From an uncultured Elusimicrobium sp. (GTDB taxonomy: Bacteria > Elusimicrobiota > Elusimicrobia > Elusimicrobiales > Elusimicrobiaceae), in contig CADBRU010000011.1 in NCBI GenBank assembly GCA_902797165.1, positions 1 to 61,467 on the forward strand: a stretch of 61,467 nt of DNA, in the 5' to 3' direction. Positions 24,841 through 33,245 of this stretch are shown one piece after another; position 1 is the first letter of the stretch, and every line of letters begins with the position of its first letter. The position numbers and the translations under genes are program-made. The notes beneath the pieces were generated by a model that saw only the letters and a list, made by a program, of their open reading frames with translations, ran no database searches and was not told the DNA's origin.

Positions 24841-26511
24841 ATGGCGTCGTCTAAAAAACAAAAAGCCTTAACTGTTATTCAAACTATAGGCCGTTCGTTT
24901 TTCCTGCCGATTTCTATTTTGCCCGTAGCCGGGTTACTGCTAGGAATCGGTGCTTCTTTTTCTAATATGGCTACCGTCCAACAATATGGGCTGGAGTCTA
25001 TTATGGGTGCGGGGACCTTGCTCAACCACACCTTTTTATTGATGAGTGCGGTAGGATCTGCCGTATTTGCCAATTTACCGTTATTATTTGCCTTGGCTGT
25101 TGCCTTAGGTATGGCAAAAGAAGAAAAAGCCGTAGCGGTATTATCCGCGGCTTTGTCTTTTATTGTCATGCACAAAACCATTTATGAATTATTGGTATTC
25201 TCCGGGCAAATTTTACCGGACGGTGCACTGGCCAGCAATGTAATTGCTGGAACTATTGGAAGCACACTGGGTATTCAAACACTGGAAATGGGTATTTTCG
25301 GCGGTATCTTGGTGGGCTTAATGGTGGCAATTTTGCACAACCGTTTTTACAAAATTGAACTTCCTGCGGTGTTCTCTTTCTTCGGCGGAGTCCGTTTTGT
25401 ACCTATCATTTGTACGTTGGCTTCCATTGTCTTAGGTGTGGTATGCTACTTTGTGTGGCCGCACATCCAACAATTAATTTTAGCCAGCGGTCATTTAGTG
25501 GTTAAATCAGGTTATATCGGTACGTTTATCTTTGGATTTATGGAACGCGCCTTAATTCCGTTCGGCTTGCACCACGTATTCTATATGCCCTTCTGGCAAT
25601 CTGCCATGGGTGGTGCTATGATGATTGACGGACATATGGTATATGGTGCGCAAAACATTTTCTTTGCGCAACTGGCCTCTCCGGACGTGGTCCACTTTGA
25701 TATTTCCGCAGCCCGCTTTATGACCGGTAAATATGCCATCATGATGGGCGGTTTGATCGGTGCGTCTTTGGCTATGTACACCACCGCCAAAACGACCAAA
25801 CGTAAAGTGGTGGGCGGTTTGTTATTCTCTGCTGCTTTGACTTCTTTCTTAACCGGTATTACGGAGCCGATTGAATTTACATTCTTGTTTGTGGCTCCGC
25901 TGCTCTATATTGTGCACTGTGCCTTTGCCGGTCTTTCCTTTGTGTTGGTGCACTTGTTCAATATTACCATCGGAACTACTTTCTCTTGCGGGTTGATTGA
26001 CTATATTTTATACGGTGTCATGCAAGGTAATGACAAGACTAATTGGGTGCGTCTATTACCGATTTTTGTGATTTATTTCACCGTGTATTATTTCTTGTTC
26101 CGCTGGGTCATCTTGAAATGGGACTTGCAAACCCCGGGCCGCGAAGCCGATGACCAAGAAACCAAACTCTATACCAAAACCGATTACAAAGCCAAAAAGG
26201 AACAAGCCGCTGCCAAAGAAGAAAAAGCAGAAGCCGACGGTGGTTTTGTGGTAGATGAACAAATGGAAACCATCATTGAAGGTTTGGGCGGACTGGACAA
26301 TATGGAAAATCCGGAATGTTGTGCTACACGCCTTCGCTTAAACGTACAAGACAGCAGCAAAGTAAATAAGAATATCTTGAAGAAAGCCGGTGCCGTGGGA
26401 ACTATTATTAACGGCCAAGCCATTCAGGTAATCTTTGGGCCTGTGGTCAGTACGATTAAACCCAAATTACAAGCGTATATGGACAAAAAACGCGCGTCAC
26501 TTGGGAAATAA
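24841..26511 (+). CDS. PTS glucose-family permease, fused EIIC-EIIB, paralogue 2
   Basis: The 556-residue protein has the same order as the permease at 6801: EIIC with 'FFLPISILPVAGLLLGIGA' and GITEPIEFTF, a charged linker, then EIIB with 'NPECCATRLRLNV' and the same C-terminus. Most differences lie in external loops ('MATVQQYGLESIMGAG') and the linker, suggesting a related but not identical sugar or a dosage duplicate. No EIIA is fused. Ribosome site GAGGAG. Confidence 0.92.
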   Translation: MASSKKQKALTVIQTIGRSFFLPISILPVAGLLLGIGASFSNMATVQQYGLESIMGAGTLLNHTFLLMSAVGSAVFANLPLLFALAVALGMAKEEKAVAVLSAALSFIVMHKTIYELLVFSGQILPDGALASNVIAGTIGSTLGIQTLEMGIFGGILVGLMVAILHNRFYKIELPAVFSFFGGVRFVPIICTLASIVLGVVCYFVWPHIQQLILASGHLVVKSGYIGTFIFGFMERALIPFGLHHVFYMPFWQSAMGGAMMIDGHMVYGAQNIFFAQLASPDVVHFDISAARFMTGKYAIMMGGLIGASLAMYTTAKTTKRKVVGGLLFSAALTSFLTGITEPIEFTFLFVAPLLYIVHCAFAGLSFVLVHLFNITIGTTFSCGLIDYILYGVMQGNDKTNWVRLLPIFVIYFTVYYFLFRWVILKWDLQTPGREADDQETKLYTKTDYKAKKEQAAAKEEKAEADGGFVVDEQMETIIEGLGGLDNMENPECCATRLRLNVQDSSKVNKNILKKAGAVGTIINGQAIQVIFGPVVSTIKPKLQAYMDKKRASLGK

Positions 26512-26527
26512 GACTTCTTTACAATCA

Positions 26528-26553
26528 AAACCCCCGCTACTTAGCGGGGGTTT
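26528..26553. terminator. Bidirectional terminator between PTS gene 2 and the AI-2E permease
   Basis: The 11-bp stem AAACCCCCGCT/AGCGGGGGTTT is nearly identical to the hairpin after gatB. Confidence 0.87.
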
Positions 26554-26568
26554 ATTATGTATAAATTC

Positions 26569-27591
26569 TTATTTCGGAAGTCTTCCGGCCAGTATTTCCG
26601 CTATCGGGCGGGTATGTTTAATTTTGCTGAGTACGATTTTTACGGAAGCGGTAATAGGTACCGATAAGAAAGCCCCCGGTATGCCCCATACAAGCCCCCA
26701 AAAGATTAAAGAAGCAATTACGGTCACGGGATGCAAATCCATCCCTTCTCCCATCAGATGCGGTTCAATTAAACTGCCGATAATAAATTGCGCCGCAGTA
26801 AGTAGGGCAATTACCACCCAAAAATGAGGTTCAAATCCGTATTGTAAGAACAGGACAGGTGTGGGCAGTAAAACCGCGATAATAGAGCCGATACTGGGAA
26901 TAAAATTAAGTAAGAAAGTAAACAGGGCAAATAAGAACGCCAATTTGACGCGGAAGAACGCTAAAATCAGCCATACCACTACCGCCGTTACCAAAGAGGT
27001 GCTGATTTTAACCGATAAATATTTGGATACATGGGCCAAAATTTCTTGCACGGTAGCATTGGATGATTGCGCCGGAATCAATTTTTTCTCTCCGATAAAT
27101 AGGAAAATAATGAACAAAATAATTAGCGTGGTGTTGGAAATAACGGAGAAAAGTTGTTTCCCGAAATTTTGGAACCAATTCAGTAGCGGCAATTCGCGGA
27201 TGTAATTAAGAATAGACGCCTGATCTAATTCGATGCCGTGTTGGGCCAGTTTATGCACCAAATCGGCCGTTGTGCTAAGCAAATTATCGCGGTACATTTC
27301 CGCTCCTTTGAGAAATCCGCCCACGGAGTTAATCGTAAAATACACTATGCCCGAAAAACACAAGACAAAACACAGCACGGAAACCGTCAACGCCAGCCAA
27401 GCCGGGAAAGAAAGTTTGCGATGCAACATGGCGGTCATTTGAGCCAAAATGATATAGAAGAATATGGAAATAACAAGCGGAATCATTAAGGCGCGCGTAT
27501 AAATCAATACCGCCGTAATCACTCCCGCCGCGATAATGGACAGACAAATAGCACTCATTTTTTGATAATACCAACTGGTTTTATCTACCAT
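26569..27591 (-). CDS. AI-2E transporter family membrane protein
   Basis: The 340-residue protein has about eight membrane helices. The family pattern is seen in 'FLLNFIPSIGSIIAVLLPTPVLFLQ' near residue 235 and 'LIEPHLMGEGMDLHPVTVIASLIFWGLVWGIPGAFLSVPI' near 280. Family members include TqsA (autoinducer-2 export) and Na+/H+ antiporters, so the substrate is open. It is the last gene of a four-gene minus-strand operon that begins at 29778, with 1 base between it and the previous stop. Confidence 0.85.
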   Translation of the reverse strand: MVDKTSWYYQKMSAICLSIIAAGVITAVLIYTRALMIPLVISIFFYIILAQMTAMLHRKLSFPAWLALTVSVLCFVLCFSGIVYFTINSVGGFLKGAEMYRDNLLSTTADLVHKLAQHGIELDQASILNYIRELPLLNWFQNFGKQLFSVISNTTLIILFIIFLFIGEKKLIPAQSSNATVQEILAHVSKYLSVKISTSLVTAVVVWLILAFFRVKLAFLFALFTFLLNFIPSIGSIIAVLLPTPVLFLQYGFEPHFWVVIALLTAAQFIIGSLIEPHLMGEGMDLHPVTVIASLIFWGLVWGIPGAFLSVPITASVKIVLSKIKHTRPIAEILAGRLPK

Positions 27592-27592
27592 A

Positions 27593-28087
27593 TTAAACTC
27601 CTTTGGTTAGTCCCGCTCGTTTACTGAAAACGCGGGAGAGAAATAAAATTTTACCGGATAGATTATTCATATCCTCGCAACAAGAGGTTAATATCCAAAC
27701 GGGCAATTTTTCCAAAGTATATTTCTTATAAAAAAAGTTAAAACTGTCAAAAGCACTGGTCAATTCATCACTGGCACGTGAAACGGTTTTTGCACGTAAA
27801 GCAAAACTTTTTGCCTGTAGTGAAGTCGGCACTTTGTCCGTTGAGCGTGCTTGTTCGCGCAGCGCCTGCCAATTATCTAATAGCAAATCCGTTTGTTGGC
27901 GTAAATTTTGACAAAATTCGGTAAATTCCGTCTTAAAATTTTTATCGCGGATGGTAATTTTTCGGTGGTCCTGACTCAAAATTCGTTCCATCCGCCGTTT
28001 GAAATCCAGTAAAGTACGCGCTGTGCGAACAGTGGATTGACTCACTTGTTCGGCTTGTTTATTGATTTTGTCAAAAAAGTCTGGCAT
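27593..28087 (-). CDS. Hypothetical helical protein
   Basis: The 164-residue protein has no signal peptide or membrane helix. It is predicted almost wholly helical and basic, with 'ARTLLDFKRRMERIL' and 'FCQNLRQQTDLLLDNWQALREQAR'. No family is recognised. It sits between the histidine kinase (3 bases) and the AI-2E permease (1 base), which points to a regulatory or adaptor role in that operon; this rests on context only. Confidence 0.55.
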   Translation of the reverse strand: MPDFFDKINKQAEQVSQSTVRTARTLLDFKRRMERILSQDHRKITIRDKNFKTEFTEFCQNLRQQTDLLLDNWQALREQARSTDKVPTSLQAKSFALRAKTVSRASDELTSAFDSFNFFYKKYTLEKLPVWILTSCCEDMNNLSGKILFLSRVFSKRAGLTKGV

Positions 28088-28090
28088 AAA

Positions 28091-28870
28091 TTAGGCCGCA
28101 ATAGGGAAACTTAATGTAAAAATAGAGCCCAGTCCGCGGTCGGATACGACGCTAATAGTACCGCCGTGCAATTCCATAATTTTTTTGACGATGGTAAGCC
28201 CTAGTCCCCACCCGTCTACCTGACCGGTAAAATAATCGTCCACTTGGTGGAAACGTTCAAAGATTTTTTCCACATCTTGCGGGCGGATACCGGTTCCGTA
28301 ATCACGTATAGAAATAGAAATACTATCGCCGTGATTGGCACATTGCACTTTGATGATTTTTTCGGTTTTGTTATTAAATTTGATAGCATTAGCCAGTAAT
28401 TCTTGGGTCATGAAAGAAACCAGTTCTTGGTCGGCTTTTAACTCCAAGGTGGAGGAACAATCAATCTCAATAAAAGTACCGCTTTTGGAAATGGTGGAAG
28501 AGGACGGCATGGTAGCCATTTCCTCGTCATGTGTAACGGCATCATTGGCGCAAGTCTTAAGCAGTTCCTTTAAATTAATGGTTTTGTAGGCTAAATCTTT
28601 GTGTGTAAAACTGTTAATTTTATTAAAGAACAAAAGATTATCCACCAGCGCACACAATTTAGTCCCTTGTTTGTGTATTTCTTCCAAGGCTTTAGAAGTA
28701 AAAGGAGAAAAATTTTCTTTAGATGCTTGTGATAAGATAGCCTCCGAATATCCGTTAATGATAGATAGCGGTGTTTTGAGTTTATGAGAAATCAGCGAAA
28801 GCATCCGGTTGTCCGCTTCTTCTCCTTGTAAGGTTTTTAATACTTCATTTTTCTTGGCTTCTTGTTCCAT
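28091..28870 (-). CDS. Soluble sensor histidine kinase
   Basis: The 259-residue protein lacks membrane helices. The HisKA H-box 'LSLISHKLKTPLSIINGYSEAIL' has the phospho-acceptor His near residue 28. The HATPase has N-box 'ELLANAIKFNN', G1 'DYGTGI', F-box 'IFERFHQVD' and G2 'GWGLGLTIVKKI'. No sensor domain is present, so the signal probably comes from a partner. No receiver gene is adjacent; the receiver-GGDEF protein at 31584 is the nearest. It lies 8 bases after the barrel gene in the same operon. Confidence 0.9.
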   Translation of the reverse strand: MEQEAKKNEVLKTLQGEEADNRMLSLISHKLKTPLSIINGYSEAILSQASKENFSPFTSKALEEIHKQGTKLCALVDNLLFFNKINSFTHKDLAYKTINLKELLKTCANDAVTHDEEMATMPSSSTISKSGTFIEIDCSSTLELKADQELVSFMTQELLANAIKFNNKTEKIIKVQCANHGDSISISIRDYGTGIRPQDVEKIFERFHQVDDYFTGQVDGWGLGLTIVKKIMELHGGTISVVSDRGLGSIFTLSFPIAA

Positions 28871-28878
28871 ATTTTCCC

Positions 28879-29778
28879 CTAAAAAGAAACATGCATATTC
28901 ACAAAAAATAAATCGCGTTTATTTCTATCACTGCTATTGGTGCTTTGCAAATGGTTATAGGCCATATCCATATAGATATGCTCTCCGATTCTAAATGTAT
29001 TGCCGATTAAAACGGAGTGTTGCGGATCTGCCGTATAAGATTCGGCATAATGATATCCGATATACAAAGAAGATTGATTGGACGCCCATAAACGGGCCAG
29101 TCTGGTGGAGAGTGCATATTTGCCCAAAGCACGGCTCACATCATAAGATTGCACAAAGGCCAAATCTTTTTGGTCCAAAATTCCGCTAAAGCCGTCTACA
29201 TGGCTGATGCCGTCGGGATATTGATAAGCGGTAGCGGCCACTTGAAAGAGAAAAGAACTGTAAAAGTTTTGACGCACGCCTAAGGTGAAGGCGGCTTGAT
29301 CGTAGTATTGGTTTTCCCATGCGGTGTTATCCAGCACGCTTGCTTTTTGACGGGCATAGGCAAATTCCAAATAACCTTGTGTGTACACTTCGTTGACATC
29401 ATCTTTGAGCAAAGACATCGTTAAACGGGTGTGTACCCCGTACGCGGTTGCATTTTGCTCAACAGGCACATTGGTTTTGTTTTTGAAATAATAAAAAGGC
29501 GTGATATCCAGTTTGGCAATTTCCAAATCAAATTGGAAAGGGATATATAAAGAATAAACCGGATCTTTTTTGGCTCCTTGGGCAATGGGGAATTTGTCCT
29601 CTACGTATTTTACTTCCAGTCCGGCAGCCATATTCAAACCCAGCGGCACGGAGGCCCCGACCCGGGCTTGGTTGAAATCGGATGAATAAATATACGAGGC
29701 AGAAGAATCAAAAGACATCGCTGCCTGTGCGGTAAGTGCGCAAAAACCTATTAAAAGTAAAACAATTAATTTTCTCAT
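28879..29778 (-). CDS. Predicted outer-membrane beta-barrel protein
   Basis: The 299-residue protein has signal peptide MRKLIVLLLIGFCALTAQA. The mature part alternates polar and hydrophobic residues ('MSFDSSASYIYSSDFNQARVGASVPLGLNMAAGLEVKYVED', 'LYIGYHYAESYTADPQHSVLIGNTFRIGEHIYMDMAYNHL') and ends in Phe ('NMHVSF'), the classic C-terminal strand recognised by BAM. No named family is seen. It is the first gene of an operon with a histidine kinase and a permease. A TACATT -10 lies 7 nt before the ATG. Confidence 0.65.
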   Translation of the reverse strand: MRKLIVLLLIGFCALTAQAAMSFDSSASYIYSSDFNQARVGASVPLGLNMAAGLEVKYVEDKFPIAQGAKKDPVYSLYIPFQFDLEIAKLDITPFYYFKNKTNVPVEQNATAYGVHTRLTMSLLKDDVNEVYTQGYLEFAYARQKASVLDNTAWENQYYDQAAFTLGVRQNFYSSFLFQVAATAYQYPDGISHVDGFSGILDQKDLAFVQSYDVSRALGKYALSTRLARLWASNQSSLYIGYHYAESYTADPQHSVLIGNTFRIGEHIYMDMAYNHLQSTNSSDRNKRDLFFVNMHVSF

Positions 29779-29785
29779 ACTTCAT

Positions 29786-29791
29786 AATGTA
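29786..29791 (-). promoter_or_regulatory. -10 box (TACATT) of the barrel-kinase operon, 7 nt before ATG
   Basis: TACATT on the minus strand ends 7 nt before the ATG at 29778. No ribosome site is present. Confidence 0.4.
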
Positions 29792-29865
29792 GCAAATTTG
29801 GAAGTAGGAGCGGGGGAATTTTCTGCCAAACCGGGCCGAGATGTTTATACGGAAATATATTTTGC

Positions 29866-29871
29866 TAAAAT
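29866..29871 (+). promoter_or_regulatory. -10 box (TAAAAT) of the phosphatase-like gene, 7 nt before ATG
   Basis: TAAAAT ends 7 nt before the ATG at 29879, predicting a leaderless mRNA. It faces away from the barrel-operon promoter. Confidence 0.45.
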
Positions 29872-29878
29872 ATACAGT

Positions 29879-31048
29879 ATGAAACGTGTACTAGGTCTGT
29901 TGGTATTATTTTTGACGGGAAATGTTTTTGCGGCACAAGTAGTGCGCGGTCCTTATTTGGAAGACCCTACGCAAACTACGGTGGTGGTGCGTTGGCAAAC
30001 CGACGTCTCTACGCCGGCTTGGTTGGAGTATGGTCCGGCGCCGCGTTGTAATCAAATCATGAAAATCAGCCCGGAAGGAATAGACCATAAGGCCGTTTTA
30101 TATGGCCTGGTGCCTAATCAAGATTTTTGTTACCGCTTGTACGTATATAATCAAGCGCGTAACGGCTTGCAAATTCCGGTGGAGGGTAATTTCCGCACCT
30201 TGTACACGCCGGAGCGCAAAGAAGTGCATTTTGTAGCGTCGGGCAATACCGGCGGAGCAAATCCGGGAGCAAAGGCCTTATTATCCGATCAAATGGCAGA
30301 AACAAAAGCGGATTTTTGGGTACATACCGGCAATCTGACCGCCAGCGGTCTTAATGAAGACGCCAATACGGAATTTTTTATTCCTTATGAAAACACATTA
30401 AGATCCACTCCTTTATTTGTGGCTATCGGTACCAGTGAATATGGGCCGGAGCGGGACAGCCGCGAGAGTAAATCTTTTGTCCGTACCAATTATTCGCGCT
30501 TTCACAATATGACATGGTCCAATGCTACCCCAAAATACTATTCGTTTGACACGGCCAATGCGCGCTTTATTTTCTTAGATGCCAATATCACGCAAGGGGC
30601 CGTTTGGGCGCCGGAAATCGATGAAAAATCTGCCCAATACAAATGGTTGCAAACTACCTTAGCCGGCGCGGCGGAAAAATGGAAAATTGTGGTGTTAAAT
30701 ACACCGCTTTATTCCACCGGTGAAAACGGATCTGTGCCGGAAGCGGCCGCTTTTTTGGTTCCTTTGTTTGAAAGGTATAGAGTGCATTTGGTGCTGCAAG
30801 GGGGAGAGGCAGATTATGAGCGTACTTTCCCGTTGCTGAAAGATCAAAATAGTCCCCGCGGAGTAACTTATGTCACTTTGGGGGGCGGCGGTGCCGCGCC
30901 TACGCGGCGCAAGGGTTCGGAAGCATGGACTGCGCGGTTTCTTTCCGCTTATCATTTCGCAGATATTAAAATTGTAGATCGTAAACTCAGCGTGAAAGTA
31001 TTTAATGAAAAAGGCGAAATGAAAGACCACTTCGATTTGTATTTATAA
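29879..31048 (+). CDS. Purple-acid-phosphatase-like exported protein, probably inactive
   Basis: The 389-residue protein has signal peptide MKRVLGLLVLFLTGNVFA, an N-terminal Fn3-like domain ('VVRGPYLEDPTQTTVVVRWQTD', ~20-108) and a metallophosphoesterase-like fold. Each metal-ligand motif is altered: GDxG is 'SGNTGG' (N123), GDxxY is 'GNLTA' (N152), GNHE is 'GTSE' (185-187), the HxPxYS histidine is N274, and GHxHxYER is 'GGEADYER' (308-315). The fold and surrounding residues are kept. It is likely a pseudoenzyme or binding protein. The start at 29879 is set by the signal peptide and promoter. Confidence 0.75.
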   Translation: MKRVLGLLVLFLTGNVFAAQVVRGPYLEDPTQTTVVVRWQTDVSTPAWLEYGPAPRCNQIMKISPEGIDHKAVLYGLVPNQDFCYRLYVYNQARNGLQIPVEGNFRTLYTPERKEVHFVASGNTGGANPGAKALLSDQMAETKADFWVHTGNLTASGLNEDANTEFFIPYENTLRSTPLFVAIGTSEYGPERDSRESKSFVRTNYSRFHNMTWSNATPKYYSFDTANARFIFLDANITQGAVWAPEIDEKSAQYKWLQTTLAGAAEKWKIVVLNTPLYSTGENGSVPEAAAFLVPLFERYRVHLVLQGGEADYERTFPLLKDQNSPRGVTYVTLGGGGAAPTRRKGSEAWTARFLSAYHFADIKIVDRKLSVKVFNEKGEMKDHFDLYL

Positions 31049-31087
31049 GGTTGTAATAAGCCGTTCCGAAATAAAAAGGAGCAAATT

Positions 31088-31573
31088 ATGCAAAAAGCAT
31101 TTACATTAATTGAACTGCTTGTAGTGGTATTAATTATCGGCATATTGTCTGCCATTGCCTTGCCGCAATATCAAAAAGCAGTTATCAAAACGCGCTATAA
31201 TACGCTAAAAACAATGACGCACAGTATTGTGAACGCAGAAGAAATCTATTATATGGCAAACAATGAATATACCCAAAATTTAGAAAGCTTAGATATTGAT
31301 CCGGGTGGTACGCCGAATACAGAACAACAACGTGATTTTGATTGGGGGTATTGTGCCGTACAGACGACCAGTGATATTTGGTATGCCAGATGCGAAAACA
31401 CTAAAATTAAGATGTTATATCAAGTATATTTCCAACGTTCCGCATCAGCGGCAGGTGTACGTGATTGTGTCTATTTAGGTACGGATGCTGGCGCTGTTCA
31501 AAATGCTGTCTGTAAATCGGAAACCGGAAAGACGCCGAGTTGTGGCAGCAGTGTGTGCGAAGTATATTACTAA
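31088..31573 (+). CDS. Type IV pilin-like protein (leader MQKA)
   Basis: The 161-residue prepilin has leader MQKA before FTLIE, with Ala instead of Gly at -1 and Glu5 kept. The helix is the common one, then 'ALPQYQKAVIKTRYNTLKTMTHSIVNAEEIYYMANNEY'. The C-terminal part has five or more cysteines and ends 'SSVCEVYY'. Ala at -1 is tolerated by some prepilin peptidases but slows cleavage in others. Ribosome site AAAGGAG. It abuts the 3' end of the convergent regulator gene, with no clear terminator between. Confidence 0.87.
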   Translation: MQKAFTLIELLVVVLIIGILSAIALPQYQKAVIKTRYNTLKTMTHSIVNAEEIYYMANNEYTQNLESLDIDPGGTPNTEQQRDFDWGYCAVQTTSDIWYARCENTKIKMLYQVYFQRSASAAGVRDCVYLGTDAGAVQNAVCKSETGKTPSCGSSVCEVYY

Positions 31574-31583
31574 AATTAATCTC

Positions 31584-32513
31584 TTATTTCCCGCGGCGGT
31601 CTAAGGCATAATAACTGCCGTCATGTTGTTTGGCTAAACATTTCAGTTCGGTGCCGATGGTGCTGACTTGTGCATAAGAAGTTAAAGGTCTGATAGAGTT
31701 GTGCACAATGCCAATACCGATAGAGAGTAAATTAAATTTTTCTTGTTGGCCTTTTCGGTTAGTAGACATCATAAAACCTTGGGTGCGGTCCGAGTCATTG
31801 TAGAAAGCGGGAGACAGTTGATTCATTTCATGAACAATTTGTTGGGCTATTTCTTCCGCGCTTTGTAAATTACATACAATAATAAAATCATCCCCGCCGA
31901 TGTGTCCTACAAAAGAATTAACATCTGTTTGCGCGGCGGTAATGAGCATGCGCGCCGTGGCCAGTAACACACGGTCTCCGGCGGCAAAACCGTATTTATC
32001 ATTGTAAGCCTTAAAATTATTCAAGTCACAATATAAAACCGCAAATTTGTGTTGGCGTTCGATTTCTTGTTCAATACGCGCTTGAATGGACGGGTTACCG
32101 GGTAAACGGGTAAGTGGGTTACAATCCATTTTTTGTTTATTGCGTTTTAACAATAGTTTTACACGTGCCACTACTTCTTCCGCATCGGCGGGTTTTGTTA
32201 AATAATCGTCAATATCTAAACCCAAGCCTTTGAGTTTGGTGTCTTTATCGGTAACGGCTGTGAAAATAATAATAGGTGTGTGCAAATACCCCGTATGTCG
32301 ACGGACTTCCTCCACCACTTCAAAGCCCGTTTTATAAGGCATTTCATAATCTAAAATCAGCAAATCGGGATTTTCTTTGTAAATTTTTTCCAACGCATCG
32401 CGTCCGTCTTCGGCGGTAACGACCGCAAATCCGGCATCTGTTAAAATTTCGGATACCAAATCACGAATGGCGGGATTATCGTCGGCTAATAAAATTTTGG
32501 CTTGGGTGTTCAT
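31584..32513 (-). CDS. Response regulator with GGDEF domain (PleD-like)
   Basis: The 309-residue protein has a receiver domain (phospho-acceptor Asp55 in 'LLILDYEMP', Lys107 in 'LTKP') and a GGDEF domain. Asp163 and Asn171-Asp172 of 'CDLNNFKAYND' and Asp180 of 'AGDRVL' are in place for GTP and metal binding. The signature loop reads GGDDF (206-210), with Asp for the usual Glu. An RxxD inhibitory site is not seen. It would make cyclic-di-GMP if active. The kinase at 28091 is a possible partner. Confidence 0.85.
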   Translation of the reverse strand: MNTQAKILLADDNPAIRDLVSEILTDAGFAVVTAEDGRDALEKIYKENPDLLILDYEMPYKTGFEVVEEVRRHTGYLHTPIIIFTAVTDKDTKLKGLGLDIDDYLTKPADAEEVVARVKLLLKRNKQKMDCNPLTRLPGNPSIQARIEQEIERQHKFAVLYCDLNNFKAYNDKYGFAAGDRVLLATARMLITAAQTDVNSFVGHIGGDDFIIVCNLQSAEEIAQQIVHEMNQLSPAFYNDSDRTQGFMMSTNRKGQQEKFNLLSIGIGIVHNSIRPLTSYAQVSTIGTELKCLAKQHDGSYYALDRRGK

Positions 32514-32555
32514 AGGTTCTATTAAATAAAATACACGGCACGGTGTGCAAGTGTT

Positions 32556-33245
32556 TTAAGGTTTATATACAAAAGTTAATAAAGCATCCTTGGTATGATC
32601 CCGTCGAAAGGAAAAGAAATTTTCCGGCTCGCAATAGGTGCAGTGTTTTGAAAATACAATATCCTGCGGGGCTATATTTTCTTGTGTAAGTTGCCGCAAA
32701 ATTTCTTGATTTAAATCAACAAATTTTTTATTTCCGCGCACTTGAACGGCATTTGGAAATTGGTTTGCCACATCGTCTTGCACTTCAAAACAACAGCCTT
32801 GAATATGCGGCCCGACCCAAGCGGATAATTTGCCTTGCGCGCCGCAAGATCGCATTTGGCGAGCGGTTTTGGCCGGCAACTCAGCCGCCACCCCGCGCCA
32901 TCCGCAATGAGAAAGTCCCATTACCTGTGCGCTTTCATCCCATATGATTAGAGGTACGCAATCTGCCGTTAAAATGGCGGCTCCGATTTGGGTACCGCTA
33001 ATGATCCAACCGTCTGCCTCCAAAAGCGGTTGCTTAAGTAAAGTTTGTACCTGTGATAAGCCGGAAACGCAAACGAGGGTGTCGGAATGGATTTGTTTGA
33101 AACGGGCAATGTGACTTTCGGGAATATTTTGTTGCTCAAATAATTTTTGCGTATTTTGGGGTAAACGCATATTTCCCATCACACAAGGGGTAGTGGCGTG
33201 TAAAATGCCCAAAGCCGTTAAACGTGTGTCTGTAAATAAATTCAT
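32556..33245 (-). CDS. pgeF: Laccase-domain / purine nucleoside phosphorylase-like protein (PgeF/YfiH)
   Basis: The 229-residue protein has the family zinc-site motifs 'ILTADCVPLIIWD', 'GLSHCGWRGVAAELPAKT' and 'WVGPHIQGCCFEV'. YfiH/PgeF proteins edit misincorporated L-Ser in UDP-MurNAc-peptide precursors in E. coli, and related enzymes act on purine nucleosides. Its ATG overlaps the murI stop (ATGA), so the pair is translationally coupled; both have links to peptidoglycan precursors. Confidence 0.87.
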   Translation of the reverse strand: MNLFTDTRLTALGILHATTPCVMGNMRLPQNTQKLFEQQNIPESHIARFKQIHSDTLVCVSGLSQVQTLLKQPLLEADGWIISGTQIGAAILTADCVPLIIWDESAQVMGLSHCGWRGVAAELPAKTARQMRSCGAQGKLSAWVGPHIQGCCFEVQDDVANQFPNAVQVRGNKKFVDLNQEILRQLTQENIAPQDIVFSKHCTYCEPENFFSFRRDHTKDALLTFVYKP

